A stretch of DNA of 64,000 nt from DATFVA01 sp963774455 (GTDB taxonomy: Bacteria; Bacteroidota; Ignavibacteria; Ignavibacteriales; Ignavibacteriaceae), in the NCBI GenBank assembly GCA_963774455.1, contig CAVZFD010000003.1, positions 62,001 to 126,000 on the forward strand, written 5' to 3'. Below are positions 43,264 through 52,573 of the stretch, piece after piece. How positions within the stretch are numbered: position 1 is the first letter of the stretch; each line of letters opens with the position of its first letter. The notes under the pieces were generated by a model. The model was not told the origin of the DNA, did not search any database, and worked only from the letters and a program-made list of their open reading frames with translations. The position numbers were made by a program, and so were the translations under genes.

Positions 43264-46200
43264 ATGTCAGATTTTATTCATTTACATAATCATACTCACT
43301 ATAGCCTCCAGGATGGAGCCTGCACAGTTGATGACCTCATCCAGGCTGCTATACGAAACGATATGCATTCGGTAGCATTGACTGATCATGGTGTTATGTA
43401 TGGTATTGCAGAGTTTTATAAGAAAGCGCTCAAGGCAGGAATAAAACCTATTGTAGGTATGGAAGCTTACATCGTCACAGAAGGTTCCAGGTTCGATAGG
43501 GGAAAAGAAAATGACGGTATCGGAAGAAAGAAATCAAAGCATTACAATCACCTTATACTGCTGGCTAAAAATAAACAGGGTTATGAGAATTTATCCAAGC
43601 TTTCTACCCTTGGACACACTGAAGGCTTTTATTACAAACCAAGAATTGACCTGGAACTGCTCAGGAAATACCGCGAGGGTCTGGTTTGTACCTCGGCCTG
43701 CGCAGGCGGAGTTGTATCAACTCATCTCATAAACGGCAGCTATGATAAAGCCCGGGAAATTGCTAAAATATTCAAAGACATCTTTGATGATGATTTCTAC
43801 CTCGAAATACAGGACCACAATATGGATGTGGAAAAGCCTGTTCTGGAAGGTATGCCCAAACTTTCGAAAGAACTCGGGATTAAACTGGTTGCTACCAACG
43901 ACTGCCATTATATAGAAAAAGATCATGCTTACGCTCATAATATTCTTCTCCTGTTATCCGACAAAAACGGTGCTGATTACAGACAGCTCAGGTATGGTAC
44001 AGACCAGGTCTATTTTAAAAGTCAGGAGGAGATGATCAGGATCTTCCGTAAATATAAAGGGGCTGTTGAGAATACGCTTGAAATCGATTCAAAAATAGAC
44101 CTTAAACTTGAGACAGAAGGACTTTATTATCCTCAATTCCCTATACCTGAGGATGTTCCTGCAAATAGCGCAGAAGAATATTTCGAATTGCTGGCCAGGG
44201 AGGGTCTACAGAAACGAGTGAGGGAAATAACCCCTGAAGTACGGGAAAGATTTGATTTTGAAATTGAAACAATCAAAAAAATGGGTTTTGCGGGATATTT
44301 TCTGATAGTTCAGGACTTTATTAACGCTGCGAAAAAAATGAACATTCCCGTCGGTCCGGGCAGGGGCAGCGTTGCCGGAAGTCTTGTTGCATATACCCTT
44401 GGCATTACTAATATTAATCCGCTCGAGTATCATCTTCTTTTCGAACGGTTTCTGAATCCCGCCCGAAAATCAATGCCTGATATTGATGTGGACTTCGCTG
44501 ATGATAAGCGCGGAGAAATAATCGACTATGTACGTGAAAAATATGGGAGTAACTGTGTCAGCCAGATCATTACTTTCAATCGCTTATCTTCAAAAGCCGT
44601 GATAAGAGATGTTGCCCGTGTATTAAAAATTCCAATCCCCACGGTTAATAGGATAACCAAATTTATTCCTTCTAAATTCGGTAAAGTTTATACAATTGAT
44701 CAGGCACTGGCTGAGGTACCTGAATTAAAGTGGGTACGGGATTCAAAAGAAAGCGACATCCAGGATCTGATAAAATATGCAAGGGTGCTTGAAGGCATGA
44801 ACAGGAATGCTTCAAAACATGCAGCCGGGGTAGTGATCACTCCCGGAGATGTAAGCAACTATGTTCCCCTTGCTAATGCAGTTTCGCAGACTGACATCGT
44901 GACTCAGTATAATATGAAAGAAATTGAAAGCTGGGGACTATTAAAGATGGATTTCCTCGGACTCCGTACACTGACAATTATACGTGACGCGCTGGCGTTA
45001 ATTAAGAAAAACCATAATATTGAAATTGATATAGATAGTATACCTCTTGATGATGAAAAAACCTTCCAGCTTTTTTCCAAAGGTCAGACAACCGGTATAT
45101 TCCAGTTTGAATCTGCCCCGATGCGTGAATACCTGAAAAAGCTGAAGCCCACCAGTCTCAGCGACCTTTCTGCAATGAATGCTTTATACCGGCCAGGGCC
45201 GATGGAGTTCATAGATGATTTTATAGATAGAAAATATGGATTGAAGGAAGTAATTTACCAGCATTCTGTACTTGAACCGATTCTAAATGAAACATATGGT
45301 ATCATCGTTTACCAGGAGCAGGTAATACAAATTGCAAACAAGGTCGGGGGAATGAGCCTTGCCGAGGCGGATATACTTCGGAGGGCAATGGGGAAGAAAG
45401 ATCTTGCGGCAATGAAAGAACAAAAGGAAAAATTCACTGACGGGGCTGTTAAAAACGGTATATCAAAAAAAGCGGCCGAGGAAATTTTTGAGGCAATAGA
45501 TAAATTTGCTAACTATGGGTTTAACAAGAGTCATGCGGTCGCGTATAGTTATGTTGCATACCAGACAGCTTATCTTAAAGCTCATTATACTGCTGAATTC
45601 CTTGCTGCTAACCTTACAAATGAATTCGGAAATTCAGATAAGGTCGCATTATTTCTTGAAGACTGCCGTAAGCTGAAGATAGAAGTTCTGCCCCCTGACA
45701 TAAATAGTCCCTCTGTTACTTTTGATGTACAGGACGGTAAGATCAGGTTTGGTATGTCGGCCATAAAGAATGTAGGGATTGCAGCGGTTGAGGAAATAAT
45801 CAAAACGAAGGAAAAGTTGGGGAGAAATTTTACCAGCATCTTCGATTTCTGTTCTACTGTTGGTACGCATCTGGTCAATAAACGGACTCTCGAAGGATTG
45901 GTCCTGGCCGGCGCCCTTGATTCTCTTGAGAGAATTCGTTCCAGGCAATTAGCAGCAGTTGAATTAGCAATTGATTATGGCAATAAATCACGTAGTTCTA
46001 CTCTTGACGCAGAAAACAGCTTATTCGGTGGAATGGCGGAAGTTGTTAAGCTTGCTGAACCGAAACTTCCTGAACTTCCTCCATGGAGCCAGAAAGAGAG
46101 ACTTGCAAAAGAAAGAGAAGTGCTGGGTTTTTATGTAACTGATCATCCGTTAAGAAAGTTTGAACTTGAATATAAATCCTTTGCATCAATCCAGCTCGGA

Positions 46201-46728
46201 GAAACAGAGAAGCTGGAGGAATCGGATGTTGTGCGTGCCTGCGGAGTGGTTACTGAACTGAAACCAAAAATTGATAAATCAAACCGGACAATGGCATTCT
46301 TTAAATTGGATGATTTCTCGGGATCATGTGAATGTATAATGTTTTCGAAAATTTATGAAGAATATGGCAAATACATTCAGGAAGAAGAATGCGTTTTAAT
46401 TATCGGCAAAACGGAAAGCAGCGGGGACGCGGTTAAAATACATATCGACAAAGTTATCCCGCTGCATGAGACAAAAAATGAACTTACCGAAAGTCTTAAA
46501 TTAAACATTGATAAAAAACGTCACCCTGTTGAAAAAATTTCTGAGCTTAAGGATATTCTCAATCAAAACGAAGGAGGAACCCCGCTTTATATTGATCTAC
46601 TAAATAACGGCTCTAAGCCTGCCAGGTTTACTCTAAAAAATAACAGAATAAAGATAAGTGATCAGCTTATTGATGATATTACAAAATGCCTTGGAGATGA
46701 TTGTATTACATACATTTGTAAGAAATAA
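43264..46728 (+). CDS. dnaE: DNA polymerase III subunit alpha
   Basis: The replicative polymerase. The PHP domain opens with FIHLHNHTHYSLQDGA. The polymerase core has GPGRGSVAGSLVAY (~residue 365) and the catalytic PDIDVDFAD with Asp406/Asp408, then NRNASKHAAGVV and the NKSHAVAYSYVAYQTAYLK region. A helix-hairpin-helix and an OB domain (VVRACGVVTELKPK...) follow. The ATG at 43264 gives 1154 residues and MSDFIHLHNH. An in-frame TTG at 43216 was rejected because it would add a Phe-rich tail and sits 4 bp inside a TAACTTG promoter-like sequence. Confidence 0.97.
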   Translation: MSDFIHLHNHTHYSLQDGACTVDDLIQAAIRNDMHSVALTDHGVMYGIAEFYKKALKAGIKPIVGMEAYIVTEGSRFDRGKENDGIGRKKSKHYNHLILLAKNKQGYENLSKLSTLGHTEGFYYKPRIDLELLRKYREGLVCTSACAGGVVSTHLINGSYDKAREIAKIFKDIFDDDFYLEIQDHNMDVEKPVLEGMPKLSKELGIKLVATNDCHYIEKDHAYAHNILLLLSDKNGADYRQLRYGTDQVYFKSQEEMIRIFRKYKGAVENTLEIDSKIDLKLETEGLYYPQFPIPEDVPANSAEEYFELLAREGLQKRVREITPEVRERFDFEIETIKKMGFAGYFLIVQDFINAAKKMNIPVGPGRGSVAGSLVAYTLGITNINPLEYHLLFERFLNPARKSMPDIDVDFADDKRGEIIDYVREKYGSNCVSQIITFNRLSSKAVIRDVARVLKIPIPTVNRITKFIPSKFGKVYTIDQALAEVPELKWVRDSKESDIQDLIKYARVLEGMNRNASKHAAGVVITPGDVSNYVPLANAVSQTDIVTQYNMKEIESWGLLKMDFLGLRTLTIIRDALALIKKNHNIEIDIDSIPLDDEKTFQLFSKGQTTGIFQFESAPMREYLKKLKPTSLSDLSAMNALYRPGPMEFIDDFIDRKYGLKEVIYQHSVLEPILNETYGIIVYQEQVIQIANKVGGMSLAEADILRRAMGKKDLAAMKEQKEKFTDGAVKNGISKKAAEEIFEAIDKFANYGFNKSHAVAYSYVAYQTAYLKAHYTAEFLAANLTNEFGNSDKVALFLEDCRKLKIEVLPPDINSPSVTFDVQDGKIRFGMSAIKNVGIAAVEEIIKTKEKLGRNFTSIFDFCSTVGTHLVNKRTLEGLVLAGALDSLERIRSRQLAAVELAIDYGNKSRSSTLDAENSLFGGMAEVVKLAEPKLPELPPWSQKERLAKEREVLGFYVTDHPLRKFELEYKSFASIQLGETEKLEESDVVRACGVVTELKPKIDKSNRTMAFFKLDDFSGSCECIMFSKIYEEYGKYIQEEECVLIIGKTESSGDAVKIHIDKVIPLHETKNELTESLKLNIDKKRHPVEKISELKDILNQNEGGTPLYIDLLNNGSKPARFTLKNNRIKISDQLIDDITKCLGDDCITYICKK

Positions 46729-46825
46729 CCCTCAATTCCTGCCGGGTTTATAATTGTATAACTTACTGCATTTTCGTATAATTAAAATTCTGATTTTACC
46801 TAACATGAAAAGGCATTGAAGATAA

Positions 46826-47647
46826 ATGGCACAGAAAGCTAACGAAAAACCCTGGGCATTAATACTTGGAGCCTCCTCAGGATTCGGGGGTGCAGTAGCA
46901 GTTAAGCTTGCATCGGATGGTTATAACGTATTCGGTGTACACCTTGACAGGCAGAACACAATGCATAATATAGAGAGAATCACCGGTGAAATAAAATCGA
47001 ATGGATCTGAGGCGGTTTTTTTCAATGTTAACGCCGCCGATGCAGAAAAGAGAAAAGAAGTTATTGAGGAAATAAAAAAAGTTGCAGAAGGAAAACCCAT
47101 CATTAAAGTTCTGATGCACTCTTTGGCTTTCGGCACACTCAAACCTTTTATCAGGCAAAAAGGTGAGCAGCCGCTGACAAAAGCCCAGATGGAAATGACC
47201 CTTGATGTAATGGCTCATTCCCTGGTTTACTGGGTACAGGAGATTGTAGATGAAAATCTCTTCCAGCGTAAGGGAAGGATCTTTGCAATGACCAGTTCAG
47301 GAAGCAAAGCGGTGATTCCTTACTATGGAGCTGTTTCAGCTGCCAAAGCTTCACTGGAATCTCACGTCAGGCAGCTTTCAACCGAGTTAGGTGAAATGGA
47401 AATTTCGGTGAATTCAATTATGGCCGGCGTAACAGATACACCGGCTTTACGAAAGATTCCCGGGAATGTCCCTATGATTGAAGTTGCAAGAAGAAAAAAC
47501 CCGCGCAACAGGTTAACTACTCCTGAGGACATCGCTAAAGTTATCAGTGTTCTGTGCAGGGATGGAGGCGAATGGATCTCGGGCTGTGTCATTAATGCTG
47601 ATGGCGGGGAAGATAGTGTTAATTACGTTGGTCAGGGGGAGAATTAA
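46826..47647 (+). CDS. fabI: Enoyl-ACP reductase-like short-chain dehydrogenase (FabI/FabL type)
   Basis: A 273-residue SDR protein: the NAD(P)-binding region is ALILGASSGFGGAVAVKLA, and VLMHSLAFGTLKPF corresponds to the FabI HSxAF region. The catalytic pair is Tyr167 and Lys174 in YGAVSAAK, the Tyr-x6-Lys spacing of enoyl-ACP reductases rather than the Tyr-x3-Lys of ordinary SDRs. It would perform the last reduction of each fatty acid elongation cycle. FabI versus FabL is not decided. It begins 97 bp after dnaE and is followed by trxA after 28 bp. Confidence 0.8.
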   Translation: MAQKANEKPWALILGASSGFGGAVAVKLASDGYNVFGVHLDRQNTMHNIERITGEIKSNGSEAVFFNVNAADAEKRKEVIEEIKKVAEGKPIIKVLMHSLAFGTLKPFIRQKGEQPLTKAQMEMTLDVMAHSLVYWVQEIVDENLFQRKGRIFAMTSSGSKAVIPYYGAVSAAKASLESHVRQLSTELGEMEISVNSIMAGVTDTPALRKIPGNVPMIEVARRKNPRNRLTTPEDIAKVISVLCRDGGEWISGCVINADGGEDSVNYVGQGEN

Positions 47648-47675
47648 TCATTCAAGTTTAATAGAGGAAAGTGAA

Positions 47676-47999
47676 ATGAAAACAATAACCATAACCGATG
47701 ATAACTTCGATGAGGAAGTTATAAAATCTGATAAACCTGTTCTTATTGATTTTTGGGCGACCTGGTGCGGTCCTTGCAAGATGATTGCCCCGATAGTTGA
47801 AGAACTGGTTGACGACTATGCAGGAAAGGCTAAAATAGGAAAGCTTGATGTTGATAATAATCAGCAGACAGCAATTAAATTTGGAGTACGCAGCATACCT
47901 ACAATCCTGATTTTTAAAGATGGTAAACTGAAAGATACCATCATTGGCGCAGTACCAAAAGGACAGATTGTACAAAGACTGAATTCAGCTATAGCCTGA
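47676..47999 (+). CDS. trxA: Thioredoxin
   Basis: A 107-residue thioredoxin with the redox motif W30-CGPC-K35 and the cis-Pro loop RSIPTILIF. It is a general cytoplasmic disulfide reductant, for example for ribonucleotide reductase. The ATG at 47676 is preceded by GAGGAAAG. A longer frame open from 47547 overlaps the previous gene and was not used. Its length equals E. coli TrxA. It is between the enoyl reductase and serA and probably shares their transcript. Confidence 0.96.
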   Translation: MKTITITDDNFDEEVIKSDKPVLIDFWATWCGPCKMIAPIVEELVDDYAGKAKIGKLDVDNNQQTAIKFGVRSIPTILIFKDGKLKDTIIGAVPKGQIVQRLNSAIA

Positions 48000-48030
48000 A
48001 AATTTTTTAAATCAAATCCCATCGGAGTTT

Positions 48031-49620
48031 ATGCATAAAATTTTAATTACCGATGCGGTCGATAAGAAATGCAAAACCATTCTTGAATCTGCCGGCTTTG
48101 AAGTTACGTTCGAAGCCGGTATGCCTTCCGAAAAAATAAAATCTGTAATAAGCAGTTATAATGCTTTAATTGTACGGAGTGAAACACAGGTAACTCATGA
48201 TCTGATCTCCCTGATGGATAACATGATAGTTATAGGAAGAGCCGGCACGGGTGTGGATAATATTGATGTCGATAGTGCTACCCGTAAAGGGATAATTGTT
48301 ATGAACACACCGGGAGGGAATACAATTTCTACTGCCGAGCATACAATGGCGCTGATGCTCGGAATGTGCAGAAATATTGCTTCTGCAAATATGTCGATAC
48401 GGGAAGGGAAATGGGAGCGTAAGAAGTTCAGGGGGACTGAACTTGCAGGAAAAACGCTTGGTGTAATAGGACTCGGAAGAGTAGGGAGAGAAGTTGCCTT
48501 CCGCGCCAAAGCTTTCGGAATGAATGTGATAGGATACGATCCCGTAATTTCATCTGAATCTGCCGGCCGGCTTGGGGTTGATTTTGCAGATCTTGATAAG
48601 GTTTTTGCGATATCAGACATAATCACAGTTCACGTGCCGTTAAACGAAGAGACAGAAAACCTGATTTCAAACGAAACGATTCAAAAATGTAAAGACGGAG
48701 TGAAAATAATAAATTGTGCACGGGGAGGAATAATAAATGAGCAGGCACTGCTGGAGGCTTTAAATAAAGGTAAGGTTTCCGCTGCCGCGTTTGATGTATA
48801 TGAATCTGAACCGCCGGATCTGAGTTCAAAACTTTTTCATAACGATAAAGTATTAACCACGCCTCACCTGGGAGCTTCCACGGAAGAGGCCCAGGAAAAA
48901 GTCGCTGTTCAGATAGGGGAGCAAATCGTCGACTTACTGAAGAATAAGTCTGTAAGAGGAACTGTGAATGCTCAGTCCTTTGAAGCCCTGGCTAATAACG
49001 AACTGAAACCTTTCATAATATTATCAGAGAAACTGGGTCAGCTTTTATCTCAGTTAAATAAAGAGCATCTCAAAAACCTGAACATTAATCTCAGCGGTCA
49101 GTTCCTTCATACGTATTCAGAAATTCTTTCTAAAAGTTTTTTAAAGGGCTTTTTATCGAAAAAGATTGCCGAACCTGTAAATCTTGTTAATGCAAAGCTC
49201 TTTTCAGAAGAACGAGGCATTATCCTGAATGAAATTAAATCGAACGAAAATGAAAATTACAAAAACCTTATTACTGTCGAATTTATCGGTGAGGTATCAC
49301 GAAGGCTCATTACAGGTACAGTGTTTGGCAAAGAAGAGATCAGAATAGAAAAAATTGATGCATATAGAGTTGAACTCAGGCCTGAAGGAAACATGCTTTT
49401 TTACAGAAATATCGACAAACCCGGGATGCTTTCATCTGTCGTCAGGATGTTATCTGATGAACACATAAACATTGCCGGACTATCATTAGGGCGTCAGGAA
49501 AACGGGAGGGAGGCTCTGACTATAATATCTACAGATGAAGCAAGTCAATATGAACATGATTCAAAGGATATTATTAATAGAAGGTATCTGGGATGTAATC
49601 CCGGTCAACTTTTAAAATAA
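48031..49620 (+). CDS. serA: D-3-phosphoglycerate dehydrogenase
   Basis: SerA oxidises 3-phosphoglycerate with NAD in serine synthesis. Substrate domain: LIVRSETQVTHDL and GRAGTGVDNIDVDSATRKGI. NAD domain: LGVIGLGRVGREVAFRAKAFG, then NCARGGIINEQALLEAL and TPHLGASTEEAQEKVAVQ with the catalytic His. At 529 residues it is the long form with the allosteric substrate-binding-like domain and a C-terminal ACT domain (about residues 455-529) that binds serine for feedback. It follows trxA by 31 bp. Confidence 0.96.
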   Translation: MHKILITDAVDKKCKTILESAGFEVTFEAGMPSEKIKSVISSYNALIVRSETQVTHDLISLMDNMIVIGRAGTGVDNIDVDSATRKGIIVMNTPGGNTISTAEHTMALMLGMCRNIASANMSIREGKWERKKFRGTELAGKTLGVIGLGRVGREVAFRAKAFGMNVIGYDPVISSESAGRLGVDFADLDKVFAISDIITVHVPLNEETENLISNETIQKCKDGVKIINCARGGIINEQALLEALNKGKVSAAAFDVYESEPPDLSSKLFHNDKVLTTPHLGASTEEAQEKVAVQIGEQIVDLLKNKSVRGTVNAQSFEALANNELKPFIILSEKLGQLLSQLNKEHLKNLNINLSGQFLHTYSEILSKSFLKGFLSKKIAEPVNLVNAKLFSEERGIILNEIKSNENENYKNLITVEFIGEVSRRLITGTVFGKEEIRIEKIDAYRVELRPEGNMLFYRNIDKPGMLSSVVRMLSDEHINIAGLSLGRQENGREALTIISTDEASQYEHDSKDIINRRYLGCNPGQLLK

Positions 49621-49693
49621 GCACTGACAAACTATGTTGACATTGAGTGCCAAAAAACTTTAATTCTTTAAGAGTTATTCAAACGCAAAAAAC

Positions 49694-49723
49694 TTGACAA
49701 AAATGTCCTGTTGTCGTATTTTG
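49694..49723 (+). promoter_or_regulatory. Promoter-like sequence before the T9SS cargo gene
   Basis: TTGACA (49694-49699), a 17-nt spacer and TATTTT followed by G (49717-49723) are found about 100 bp before the cargo ATG. A second element, TGACTTTG at 49722-49729, could alternatively be the -7 box. Confidence 0.45.
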
Positions 49724-49824
49724 ACTTTGTTTATTGAATTTTATATAAGGATACAAAGCCCATATTGAGGCGTATCGGTTTTTTCATGCTAAATAATTAA
49801 TCACTTAAAATAAAGGAGAGCGTT

Positions 49825-51627
49825 ATGATTAGGAAAATCTCTACTTTTCTATTAGTCAGTATAATACTGGTTGGCTTAGCCAGTGCTCAAAATAAGCATC
49901 TTGCAATAAAAGCTCCGGTGAAAATGGTTGAGCCGGAAGTTGTCTTAAATCATCCCGGCGGACAAATTGGATCTACTGATCAGTTAAGTGCTGCTAATTA
50001 CCAGTTGGTTGATTATATGGCCAATGCATTCGGACCTGCAATTTCAAGTCTGAATCCATTGGTTTATGATCCTTATGCAGATGTAGTAGCAATCGTCCAT
50101 AGAGGCGGTGACTATGCAGGAGGTTCCGGTGAACTTTGGTATAATATATCCACAGATCAGGGTCAGACCTGGACAAGGGTATCAGCAATAAATAACGGGA
50201 ATTCCCAGATATTCGCAAGATATCCAAGTATGGCAATATCCAACCCAACCCAGGGCGATATAAATGCTACCACGGCTGCTTTTTCCTGGCCGGAATTAAC
50301 AACAGGAGGTGCGGCATTTGGTTGGCTTGGCTATGGTGCCGATCAGCCAGTTGGAGCAGGTGCTCCATTTGCTGCAATCCTTGAGGGCCAAGGCACATAT
50401 TCTTCTCAGGCTCCTACCTGGGCCAGCGATGCTAGCAGTTACGTATTCTGGGCTTCAGATTTTGGAACAGCCGGAAATGCTGCTATCAGACTCTTCAGAA
50501 CAGAAGATTTCTCAAATGTTGAAGAAATCAATGATCCTAACTGGGCTTCTGCAGTTTTCCAGGATAATGGAAATGTCACTATGGGCGGAGTAAGCTACAA
50601 TGGAACTCAATATTATGGAGTAATCGGTTCATATGTAGATCCTGATCCGAATGACCCTATTAATTATGGCTGGTACCCTGGCTATAGCACATCTACAGAT
50701 GACGGTGCTACCTGGAGTCCATTTATTGTTATAGATCCAAGACGTGTTCCTGGACTTGAAGATTTCGATGAACTCTACGATTATATAGTCGGTGATGCTT
50801 TCGTATCTTTCTGCGGCGATATTAATGTTGATAAAGATGGTTATGTTCACATCGTAACTGCTTTAACAGATACAAATGCTGCAAATAATGCAATTGTTGA
50901 AATGTATGAAACTGCCAGCGGATGGCAGGGTAAAGTTATTGCAAACCATTTGATGGACGGTTCTTTTAATCTTGGACCGGGTTTAGGTCAAATGGGACCA
51001 TCTCCTTACATTGCCTTCGATGCAACAAGAAACGTAATGGCCTGCCAGTGGGTAAACGGTGTTTCGACTGAGCTGCCCTGGTGCGATATTTATTTTTCAT
51101 ACAGATCATTGGTTGGATCTGATTCTTTATGGTCAGCGCCGATGAATTTGACTGAATCGGATAGTATAAATAACAGTGGATCACATCTGGCCCCAACCCT
51201 GGCCAGTGATGGTGCTAATAACTTTACAGCTTTCAGTATGTATGATTATGTGGATGGAGTAACCGGTCCTTATTCAGATACCACCTTAACAACGAATATC
51301 TATATTGCTCCGGTTAATTTCTCAACCACACCTGTTGGTGTTTCAAATGATCTGAAAGTAGTTAATACTTATTCTTTAAATCAGAATTATCCTAACCCAT
51401 TTAACCCTTCTACCTTGATTAAATATTCTGTTGCTGAAAGAAGCAATGTATCTCTCAAGGTGTTTGATATCCTTGGAAATGAAGTTGCCACTTTAGTTAA
51501 TACTTCGAAGGATGCAGGTTCCTACCAGGTTAATTTTGATGCTTCAAAATTATCATCCGGTGTTTATATATATACTTTGAATGCTGGGAATTATACTCAG
51601 TCTAAGAAAATGTTATTGATGAAATAA
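49825..51627 (+). CDS. Secreted protein with T9SS sorting domain (BNR-like)
   Basis: A signal peptide (residues 1-21, ending LASAQ) leads to a ~490-residue region with ELWYNISTDQGQTWTRV and YSTSTDDGATWSPF, the sialidase/BNR-type 'Asp-box' pattern, suggesting a beta-propeller. The last ~85 residues are a type A sorting domain (LNQNYPNPFNPSTLIKYS ... KKMLLMK). Its ligand or enzymatic activity is unknown. AAAGGAGAG precedes the ATG at good spacing, and a terminator follows, so it is probably a single-gene unit. Confidence 0.85.
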   Translation: MIRKISTFLLVSIILVGLASAQNKHLAIKAPVKMVEPEVVLNHPGGQIGSTDQLSAANYQLVDYMANAFGPAISSLNPLVYDPYADVVAIVHRGGDYAGGSGELWYNISTDQGQTWTRVSAINNGNSQIFARYPSMAISNPTQGDINATTAAFSWPELTTGGAAFGWLGYGADQPVGAGAPFAAILEGQGTYSSQAPTWASDASSYVFWASDFGTAGNAAIRLFRTEDFSNVEEINDPNWASAVFQDNGNVTMGGVSYNGTQYYGVIGSYVDPDPNDPINYGWYPGYSTSTDDGATWSPFIVIDPRRVPGLEDFDELYDYIVGDAFVSFCGDINVDKDGYVHIVTALTDTNAANNAIVEMYETASGWQGKVIANHLMDGSFNLGPGLGQMGPSPYIAFDATRNVMACQWVNGVSTELPWCDIYFSYRSLVGSDSLWSAPMNLTESDSINNSGSHLAPTLASDGANNFTAFSMYDYVDGVTGPYSDTTLTTNIYIAPVNFSTTPVGVSNDLKVVNTYSLNQNYPNPFNPSTLIKYSVAERSNVSLKVFDILGNEVATLVNTSKDAGSYQVNFDASKLSSGVYIYTLNAGNYTQSKKMLLMK

Positions 51628-51664
51628 TTTCATTTTCGTATAATGCGATAGTAATAAATTATAA

Positions 51665-51700
51665 GGTAGCTGTCGGGCAATCGGCAGCTACCATTTTTTT
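51665..51700 (+). terminator. Intrinsic terminator after the T9SS cargo gene
   Basis: An 8-bp stem (51665-51672 with 51685-51692) and a 12-nt loop are followed by ATTTTTTT. Confidence 0.85.
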
Positions 51701-51767
51701 GATAAGAGTTAATAATATCTTATTCAAACAACTTTCGAATAAATAAATTCTTTGTGTGAGGTGAAAG

Positions 51768-52559
51768 ATGCGGGAAAATTTCAAACGGAAGTCACTATTC
51801 CTACTTCCTCTATTCATTGGTTTGCTAATTTATGGATGCGTTGAGGAGCCTACTATAGCTCCTGTTAAACCTGTCTATTCTGTCATACGTGTCGTAAACA
51901 TATCTGACAACGTCGATAATTTAAGCGTCCGAATCGACGATGAACAATTGGTTTCAAATCTGGGAATCGCATCTGCATCAGATTATAAAGATATTGGTGC
52001 AGGCAAGAGGAACTTCAAAATCTTCAATGGAAATGGAGATTTAGTCTATCAGAAAACAATTGAAATTACAAGCTGGGAAAGATCAACACTGGTTTTTGCA
52101 GGTTTTTATTCAGCCGACGAACTTCAGAGTACGTTTAATCATTTTATGGTGGATGACGGGCTGATTTATGCAAGCAGTGCACCCAAGGCTGATAGTCTGA
52201 ATATATATTTTGTAAATGGTGCAGCCGACATAGACACTTTAAGGGCACAGTCATTCAATATTTCTGCAACATATATTACCACATCAGGCGATACAGCTGC
52301 TGAAAATTATGCAACTTCTGCGGGTGGTACAATTCCTCTCGCTTATGGAAACGCTTACTCAGTTGGCAGTGCTGCACCGGGTGATTATACCTTTAATTTT
52401 GCAGCAAGTGATACAGCCTACCACTCGACTTCATTCCAGACGCAATTATCGGCAGGATACCGGTATTATATATTTATGTACGGCATGCCCAACAATCTTC
52501 AGATATTTGCGAATGAAGTTACCCCTCCTCCAATTCGTTCCAGAGATATAGAAAATTAA
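51768..52559 (+). CDS. DUF4397-containing lipoprotein
   Basis: A lipoprotein signal with lipobox LIYGC (Cys24) is followed by one or two beta-rich DUF4397-like repeats (YSVIRVVNISDNVDNLSVRI ... and SLNIYFVNGAADIDTLRAQ), ending near DIEN. The protein is likely anchored in the outer membrane. DUF4397 function is unknown. GAGG with suitable spacing precedes the ATG. It begins an operon with the TonB-dependent receptor (14 bp downstream), the large surface protein and the PorV-like protein. Confidence 0.78.
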   Translation: MRENFKRKSLFLLPLFIGLLIYGCVEEPTIAPVKPVYSVIRVVNISDNVDNLSVRIDDEQLVSNLGIASASDYKDIGAGKRNFKIFNGNGDLVYQKTIEITSWERSTLVFAGFYSADELQSTFNHFMVDDGLIYASSAPKADSLNIYFVNGAADIDTLRAQSFNISATYITTSGDTAAENYATSAGGTIPLAYGNAYSVGSAAPGDYTFNFAASDTAYHSTSFQTQLSAGYRYYIFMYGMPNNLQIFANEVTPPPIRSRDIEN

Positions 52560-52573
52560 GGAGATGAACAAAC

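Noticed and set aside
47547..47675. A 43-codon N-terminal extension of thioredoxin.
   Set aside because: It overlaps the enoyl reductase gene in another frame; the ATG at 47676 has a good ribosome-binding site and gives standard thioredoxin length.
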